From contig WLWQ01000001.1 in NCBI GenBank assembly GCA_012103535.1, positions 1,432,280 through 1,496,279 on the forward strand: a stretch of 64,000 nucleotides of DNA. The letters are read 5' to 3'. Position 1 is the stretch's first letter. Every line of letters starts with the position of its first letter. The notes below the pieces were generated by a model, which worked only from the letters and a program-made list of their open reading frames with translations, was not told the origin of the DNA and ran no database searches. This document shows positions 61,511-64,000 of this stretch, one piece after another. Made by a program: the position numbers and the translations under genes. This DNA is from Pseudomonadales bacterium. Lineage in GTDB: Bacteria > Pseudomonadota > Gammaproteobacteria > Pseudomonadales > Pseudohongiellaceae.

Positions 61511-62809
61511 ATGAATAAGAAACTATTAACAAACCTATTCGTTGTTGTATCGATATTCTGGTTATTGCTCACTTCGGCGCAAAGCGATCTACAGTTTGCA
61601 TCACCGGAAGAAGTTGGTTTCTCTTCAGAACAATTGGGGAAGATAGAAAGTTATTTCCAAGGGAGAGTGGATCGCGGAGAAATCGCGGGCATAGTTACCC
61701 TCGTGGCAAGGGATGGGAAGATTGCACATCTGAGTGCAGTTGGTTATCAAGATGCCGAGCGCCGGATCCCAATGGAAATAGATTCGATGTTTCGCATCTA
61801 TTCCATGACCAAACCAATCGCTTCCACCGCTTTGATGATGCTATATCAGGATGGTTTGTTTCAGCTAAATGACCCACTGTCCAAGTTCATTCCCGAATTT
61901 GCAGATCTGCGCGTACTTCGTACCCCTAACGGACCACTGGACGAGACTGTGGCAATGGAAAGAGAACCTACAGTGCAAGACATCTTGCGTCACACCGCAG
62001 GCTTCTCCCATGGCCTCGGCCGAAGCGACTATGACGAGTTGTTTGTTGGCACTGGAATTTTTCGACCGGAAACTTCCTTAGCAGAAATGATGACTGCTCT
62101 TTCCACTGTGCCGTTAATGAATCAGCCTGGCTCAAGGTATCGCTACAGCATCGGGCCGGATGTTGCGTTGCGCTTAGTAGAAGTCATCTCAGGTATGGCA
62201 GCTGACGACTATCTTGAACAACAGGTTTTCGAACCACTGGGCATGGATGACACCGGTTATGTTGTGAGCTCCGACAATGCCCACCGCCTCTCTCCGATTC
62301 ACTGGATAAAGGACGGTGAGCTGGTTCCAATTAATGCCGAACACGGTAGCCCGCCAGGTGGCGTTCTAGTTGAGGATTGGTCGGTGAATAACTACACATT
62401 AGATCACGATTACAAAGGTGGCAGCATCGGCCTGGTAGCTACTGCAGAAGATTACTGGCGCTTTGCTCAAGCTATGCTGAATGGCGGCGAGTTAAATGGA
62501 GAACGAATCATTGGCCGCAAAACCGTTGAATACATGGCGCAAAATCATCTGACTCCAGAACAGCACGAATACTTTAGCCCGGCCCTTGGCTTTGGCTTGG
62601 GATTTGCCACCATTGAAAATCCAGCAGGCGCTGGTTACACAACTTCGAAAGGTAATTTCTATTGGGCGGGTGCGGCGGCAACAAACTTCTGGATAGATCC
62701 AACTGAGAACATCGTCGTTGTTTCTATGACTCAGCATATGGGTGTGCGCGGCACTGGTGCATTGCGCGGTGAATTACACTCCTTAGTATATGGCGCTTTG
62801 AATGACTAA
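61511..62809 (+). CDS. Exported serine hydrolase, class C beta-lactamase fold
   Basis: A 432-residue exported protein with a signal peptide (1-23, TSAQ). SMTK (Ser98, Lys101) is the active-site motif, RYRYSIGPDVALRL holds the Tyr of the second motif, and FYWAGAAATNFWIDP is the C-terminal WAGA stretch of this esterase/D-peptidase-like subfamily. A dedicated esterase such as EstB shares these features. It is 39 bases after the broken transferase and probably co-transcribed. A hairpin terminator follows. Substrate unknown. Confidence 0.88.
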   Translation: MNKKLLTNLFVVVSIFWLLLTSAQSDLQFASPEEVGFSSEQLGKIESYFQGRVDRGEIAGIVTLVARDGKIAHLSAVGYQDAERRIPMEIDSMFRIYSMTKPIASTALMMLYQDGLFQLNDPLSKFIPEFADLRVLRTPNGPLDETVAMEREPTVQDILRHTAGFSHGLGRSDYDELFVGTGIFRPETSLAEMMTALSTVPLMNQPGSRYRYSIGPDVALRLVEVISGMAADDYLEQQVFEPLGMDDTGYVVSSDNAHRLSPIHWIKDGELVPINAEHGSPPGGVLVEDWSVNNYTLDHDYKGGSIGLVATAEDYWRFAQAMLNGGELNGERIIGRKTVEYMAQNHLTPEQHEYFSPALGFGLGFATIENPAGAGYTTSKGNFYWAGAAATNFWIDPTENIVVVSMTQHMGVRGTGALRGELHSLVYGALND

Positions 62810-62826
62810 TTAATTTTCAGCTTCAA

Positions 62827-62879
62827 GAGTCGGTGTAAAAAATAGAACACGCTTTTTACACCGGCTCAGAAATTTTTTT
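62827..62879 (+). terminator. Hairpin terminator after serine hydrolase
   Basis: GAGTCGGTGTAAAAA pairs with TTTTTACACCGGCTC over 15 bases with one mismatched pair, and a seven-T run follows after five bases. It lies 18 bases past the stop. Confidence 0.75.
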
Positions 62880-62909
62880 ACTAACACCTTCGACAATATT
62901 GTATAGCTC

Positions 62910-63362
62910 ATGAAGATCTGGGTTGATGCCGACGCCTGTCCAGTAGCCATTAAGGAAATTCTTTATCGCGCCGCCGAGCGCAGGAAAATCCCTCTTATAC
63001 TAGTTGCAAACCAGCCGCTAAAAACTCCCCCATCGTCGGTTATTTCTTCAGTGCAAGTTCAGAGCGGTTTTGATGAAGCCGATGATGAAATAGTACGGCG
63101 TATGAGTGCAGGCGAGCTGGTAATAACCGCCGACATACCATTGGCTGCAGAAGTTCTAGAAAAAAAAGGTCATGCGCTAAGTCCAAGAGGTGAAATGTTC
63201 GACCAGGGTACGATAGGTGCACGCCTGAATATGCGAGATTTTTTGGACACCATGCGTGCTAGCGGCGAAAGCACTGGCGGACCACCACCGCTGAATCAAA
63301 ATGACCGCAAAGCCTTTGCCGATCAGCTCGATCGCTTATTGCAAAAAGTAGATTCGGCATAA
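62910..63362 (+). CDS. yaiI: YaiI/YqxD family protein (UPF0178)
   Basis: A 150-residue cytoplasmic protein that matches the YaiI/YqxD family along its whole length: [22 protein letters not shown] at the start, [24 protein letters not shown], and LSPRGEMFD. The conserved Asp residues resemble those of NYN/PIN-like nucleases, so an RNA-processing role has been suggested for the family but is not proven. It lies 100 bases after the serine hydrolase, behind its terminator, with its own short promoter region. Confidence 0.9.
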   Translation: MKIWVDADACPVAIKEILYRAAERRKIPLILVANQPLKTPPSSVISSVQVQSGFDEADDEIVRRMSAGELVITADIPLAAEVLEKKGHALSPRGEMFDQGTIGARLNMRDFLDTMRASGESTGGPPPLNQNDRKAFADQLDRLLQKVDSA

Positions 63363-63412
63363 AAAAGCGGCATGCTCATACTGGCCCCTTTCAGTCTCTT
63401 TTTTAAACTTCC

Positions 63413-64000
63413 TCACAAAGAAGCATAGTGAAACGGGCCAGACCAACTATATTCTTGCCCCTGAATCTCCAAGCGATGAGTTGTTGAAGTCCTAACATCC
63501 TGATTAGAAACAATAAAGAGGCGAGTATCACCCCGTAATGATTCAATTGACACAGCGGTGTAGTTAGCATCGTCTCGAAGTACAGATAGCTCAGCAATAT
63601 TGCTATTCGAGTTGAGTGCTAACTCAGTCACCGGGTTGTAGCTTCCGTGTGACTCAAGTACAGATGCGAACAGTGTATTCCTTGCTTCGGGCCGTCTGAC
63701 TATGATGACTGGATCTTTTCGTAAATTAAACTCTGGATCGTTTGCACCGATTCTTGCTAATAGTATCTTATCTTCTTCGTCTGCAACGGTGGTCAAGGTA
63801 TAGAACTTACGATTGTCCATCCACGAAAATTTGGCATTTTTTGCAGCAACTATTCCTTCTGCCTCCAAATAAAGATGCTGATAACCATTCCCTCCACCCA
63901 ATGCTTCCAGAGCATCTGAAGTCTCAAAATCAAAATTGGCCTGTAAAATCTGCCCGTGGTAATAAAATGGCAGGTCATATTGATTGTCCGTTTCAGAAGT
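63413..64000 (-). CDS. Oligo-alginate lyase PL17-like, C-terminal part
   Basis: The gene runs off the right edge; 195 codons of its C terminus are visible. The reading shows YDLPFYYHGQILQ, NGYQHLYLEAEG, RIGANDPEFNLR, FASVLESHGSYNPVTE and later SVIS-type turns. These are hallmarks of the heparinase II/III-like C-terminal domain of family PL17 exo-oligoalginate lyases, which degrade alginate oligomers to monomers. The catalytic N-terminal (alpha/alpha-barrel) half is outside the window, so activity cannot be judged. Other alginate genes may lie further right. Confidence 0.8.
   Translation of the reverse strand, partial: TSETDNQYDLPFYYHGQILQANFDFETSDALEALGGGNGYQHLYLEAEGIVAAKNAKFSWMDNRKFYTLTTVADEEDKILLARIGANDPEFNLRKDPVIIVRRPEARNTLFASVLESHGSYNPVTELALNSNSNIAELSVLRDDANYTAVSIESLRGDTRLFIVSNQDVRTSTTHRLEIQGQEYSWSGPFHYASL

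Noticed and set aside
1..64000. tRNA, rRNA, CRISPR, insertion sequence or prophage
   Set aside because: No clover-leaf block, repeat-spacer array, transposase or integrase frame was seen by eye on either strand.

Overview
The window reads as chromosome from a free-living Gammaproteobacterium, probably a marine or other aquatic heterotroph. The grounds are family-level only: cyclophilin, DsbB, YhhQ-type, YaiI-type and MtfA homologues of proteobacterial type, hybrid histidine kinases, many lipoprotein and Sec signal peptides, and a PL17 oligo-alginate lyase at the right edge. No rRNA, tRNA, CRISPR array, phage or insertion sequence was seen. Genus cannot be set from this sequence.

Layout. 0-5 kb: a partial exported protein, a VOC protein, an MtfA-like peptidase, a carboxymuconolactone-decarboxylase-like protein, a PEP-mutase/isocitrate-lyase family enzyme, a pectin-acetylesterase-like hydrolase and a DUF1330 protein. 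5-18 kb: a signalling block with an orphan six-TM sensor, three hybrid sensor kinases and a solute-binding protein, interrupted by a cyclophilin operon and exported proteins. 18-26 kb: UrcA-family protein, an FtsX/MacB-type permease, DUF169, then a dsbB / serine hydrolase / DUF2272 operon and a YhhQ-type transporter. 26-31 kb: a disrupted BNR-repeat gene and a tightly overlapping TPR / cytochrome b / molybdoenzyme operon. 32-37 kb: a membrane sulfatase-fold protein, a protein with kinase-like and methyltransferase halves, and a small membrane protein, which look like a cell-envelope cassette. 37-42 kb: an Lrp regulator divergent from an indoleamine-2,3-dioxygenase-like gene, a DUF885 hydrolase and a GSA-aminomutase-like enzyme. 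42-48 kb: an amidase/CapA operon, a frameshifted serine hydrolase and a NIPSNAP protein. 48-56 kb: PadR regulator and DUF2306, a P460-like haem protein, an arylsulfatase, a methanethiol S-methyltransferase (MddA-like) and a membrane-embedded winged-helix/TPR regulator. 56-64 kb: a run of secreted hydrolases (alpha/beta hydrolase, exported dihydropyrimidinase, sialidase-like lipoprotein, a gamma-glutamyltransferase interrupted by TAG, serine hydrolase), YaiI, and the end of an oligo-alginate lyase.

How it works together. Most of the content is exported hydrolases plus sensors, as expected of a scavenger of polymers and peptides. Three loci are broken (BNR protein, serine hydrolase, gamma-glutamyltransferase); all encode exported proteins, and two of the lesions are single-base losses in short A runs, so real decay and sequence error must be told apart. 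The observations most worth following are four TGAC repeats at exact 11-bp spacing upstream of the mddA-like gene and directly downstream of a transmembrane OmpR-type regulator gene; the kinase-like/methyltransferase protein beside the membrane sulfatase; a 21-bp near-perfect palindrome between a solute-binding protein gene and a hybrid kinase gene; and an imperfect repeated promoter-like element flanking mtfA.
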